A stretch of DNA of 23,754 nucleotides from PALSA-607 sp036510735 (lineage in GTDB: Bacteria > Actinomycetota > Actinomycetes > Acidothermales > Acidothermaceae): assembly GCA_036510735.1 (NCBI GenBank), contig DATCDK010000114.1, forward strand, positions 1 through 23,754, in the 5' to 3' direction. Below, one piece after another: positions 22,858 through 23,754 of this stretch. The stretch's first letter is position 1. The number at the start of each line of letters is the position of its first letter. Made by a program: the position numbers and the translations under genes. The notes beneath the pieces are model-generated. The model ran no database searches, was not told the DNA's origin, and was given only the letters and a program-made list of their open reading frames with translations.

Positions 22858-23754
22858 GTGAAACTTCCCAGCTCGACCAAGTTCGACGGGGGGGCCGGCG
22901 GCCTCCGGCGACACACGCTGGCCGGGATCGCCGGCTCAGTAGTGTTGCTCGTCGGCGTTGCTGCATGCAGCTCTTCCACGAGCAAGAGCACAACGCCGTC
23001 CGCCTCTGCCAGTACCAGTACCGCCCCAACCGCTGCAACCGGCAGCACGAGTGCCACAGCCCCCAGCGCTGCCAGCGGCAGCACCGCCGCCGTCGCCTCA
23101 GGCTCCGCCACCTCCGGCAAGCCGGTGAAGATCGGCGTGTCCGTATCGCTCTCGGGTGACTTCTCCGCGGACGGGCTCGCCACCAAGCAGGGCTACCAGA
23201 CCTGGGCCGCGTACCAGAACGCTCACGGCGGCATCCTCGGTCACCCGATCGTGATGGACTTCCTGTCCGACGGATCGAGCCCGACCCAGATCGTCACCAA
23301 CTACCAGAAGCTGATCACGGTCGACAAGGTCGACTTCACCCTCGGGCCTTACTCGACTCTGCTGACCAAGCCTGCCTCGGTGATCACCAACCGGTACGGG
23401 TACGTGATGCTTGAGGGCATCGGCGGCGGCCCGTCCGTGTTCTCGCAGGGCCTCAAGAACGTCTTCGACGTCAGCGCCTCGGCCACGTATCAGATGGTCA
23501 CGGTGGCCAAGTGGATCGCCGCGACACAGACACCTCAGCCGATCGCGTACGCCACGATGGACGACCCTTTCATCAAGCCAACCCTTGATGGAGCCAGGAC
23601 CTACCTCGACGGCAAGGGCTTCACCGAGGCCACCTACAAGGTGTACCCGCTGGAGACCACCGACTTCACTGCGATCGCCTCGGCCATCGCCGCAACCCAC
23701 GCGAAAATCGTCTTGCTCGGAACGATGCCCCCGGATGGGTACGCCCTGATTCAG
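22858..23754 (+). CDS. ABC transporter substrate-binding lipoprotein, branched-chain amino acid type (3' end cut)
   Basis: The frame stays open for 299 codons to the window edge. It starts with GTG nine bases after GGAGG (22844-22848). Residues 1-37 form a lipoprotein signal: RR at 17-18, a hydrophobic stretch LAGIAGSVVLLVGVAAC and the lipidated Cys37. A Ser/Thr/Ala-rich linker to about residue 85 precedes the binding domain (KPVKIGVSVSLSGDFSADGL, then GILGHPIVMDFLSDGSSPTQ, FTLGPYSTLLTKPASVITN). This is the LivJ/type I binding protein pattern of Leu/Ile/Val, amide and aromatic-acid importers. The membrane and ATPase genes should follow beyond the window. With operator copy 8 in front, it likely imports the inducer or substrate of the cluster. 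Confidence 0.9.
   Translation, partial: MKLPSSTKFDGGAGGLRRHTLAGIAGSVVLLVGVAACSSSTSKSTTPSASASTSTAPTAATGSTSATAPSAASGSTAAVASGSATSGKPVKIGVSVSLSGDFSADGLATKQGYQTWAAYQNAHGGILGHPIVMDFLSDGSSPTQIVTNYQKLITVDKVDFTLGPYSTLLTKPASVITNRYGYVMLEGIGGGPSVFSQGLKNVFDVSASATYQMVTVAKWIAATQTPQPIAYATMDDPFIKPTLDGARTYLDGKGFTEATYKVYPLETTDFTAIASAIAATHAKIVLLGTMPPDGYALIQ

Noticed and set aside
1..23754. CRISPR array, toxin-antitoxin pair, phage defence genes or rRNA
   Set aside because: I saw no regularly spaced repeats, cas-type motifs, small paired toxin-antitoxin genes or rRNA sequence anywhere in the window.

Overview
The window is high-GC DNA with actinobacterial features: GTG and TTG starts, GGAGG ribosome sites, many 4-base ATGA/GTGA gene overlaps, and LacI-type and DHA2-type families common in Actinomycetota. 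It looks like a catabolic gene cluster in an accessory, probably island-borne, region. The genus cannot be read from the sequence.

Left edge (1-1340): an internally deleted IS481-type transposase remnant abuts the 3' half of a tRNA-Arg(CCG) gene on the minus strand (362-404). The match stops at the anticodon loop, which is the classic footprint of a tyrosine-integrase attachment site. About 0.9 kb without a convincing gene follows.

Catabolic cluster (1340 to the right end): 19 genes in about eight promoter regions. They encode two aldehyde dehydrogenases, an NAD(P)H-driven membrane flavocytochrome with a C-terminal FMN-binding domain, an aldo/keto reductase, an XRE-cupin regulator, two beta-hydroxyacid dehydrogenases, a cupin, a 2-hydroxypentadienoate-hydratase-like protein, an AhpD/CMD-like protein, a DHA2-type exporter, an M24 peptidase-fold hydrolase, a solute-binding-fold protein without a signal peptide, two tandem alpha/beta hydrolases related to 2,6-dihydroxypseudooxynicotine hydrolase, a LacI-family regulator, a thiamine-diphosphate enzyme, a creatininase-family amidohydrolase, a zinc alcohol dehydrogenase and, cut by the window end, a branched-chain-amino-acid-type ABC substrate-binding lipoprotein.

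The main result is regulatory. A palindrome with invariant core GCAANCGNTTG (consensus TGCAATCGATTGCA) occurs eight times. Every copy is intergenic, and together they lie upstream of essentially every transcription unit. In several places it overlaps or directly follows a recognisable -35/-10 promoter. Its symmetric form with a central CG is what LacI-family repressors bind, and one LacI-family gene lies in the middle of the cluster. I infer that this protein controls the cluster as one regulon.

The gene content suggests uptake of a small (possibly nitrogen-containing) molecule, amide or C-C bond hydrolysis, a thiamine-diphosphate-dependent 2-oxoacid step, and oxidation of alcohols and semialdehydes to acids. 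No ring-opening oxygenase is present in the window. The substrate cannot be identified from sequence alone.
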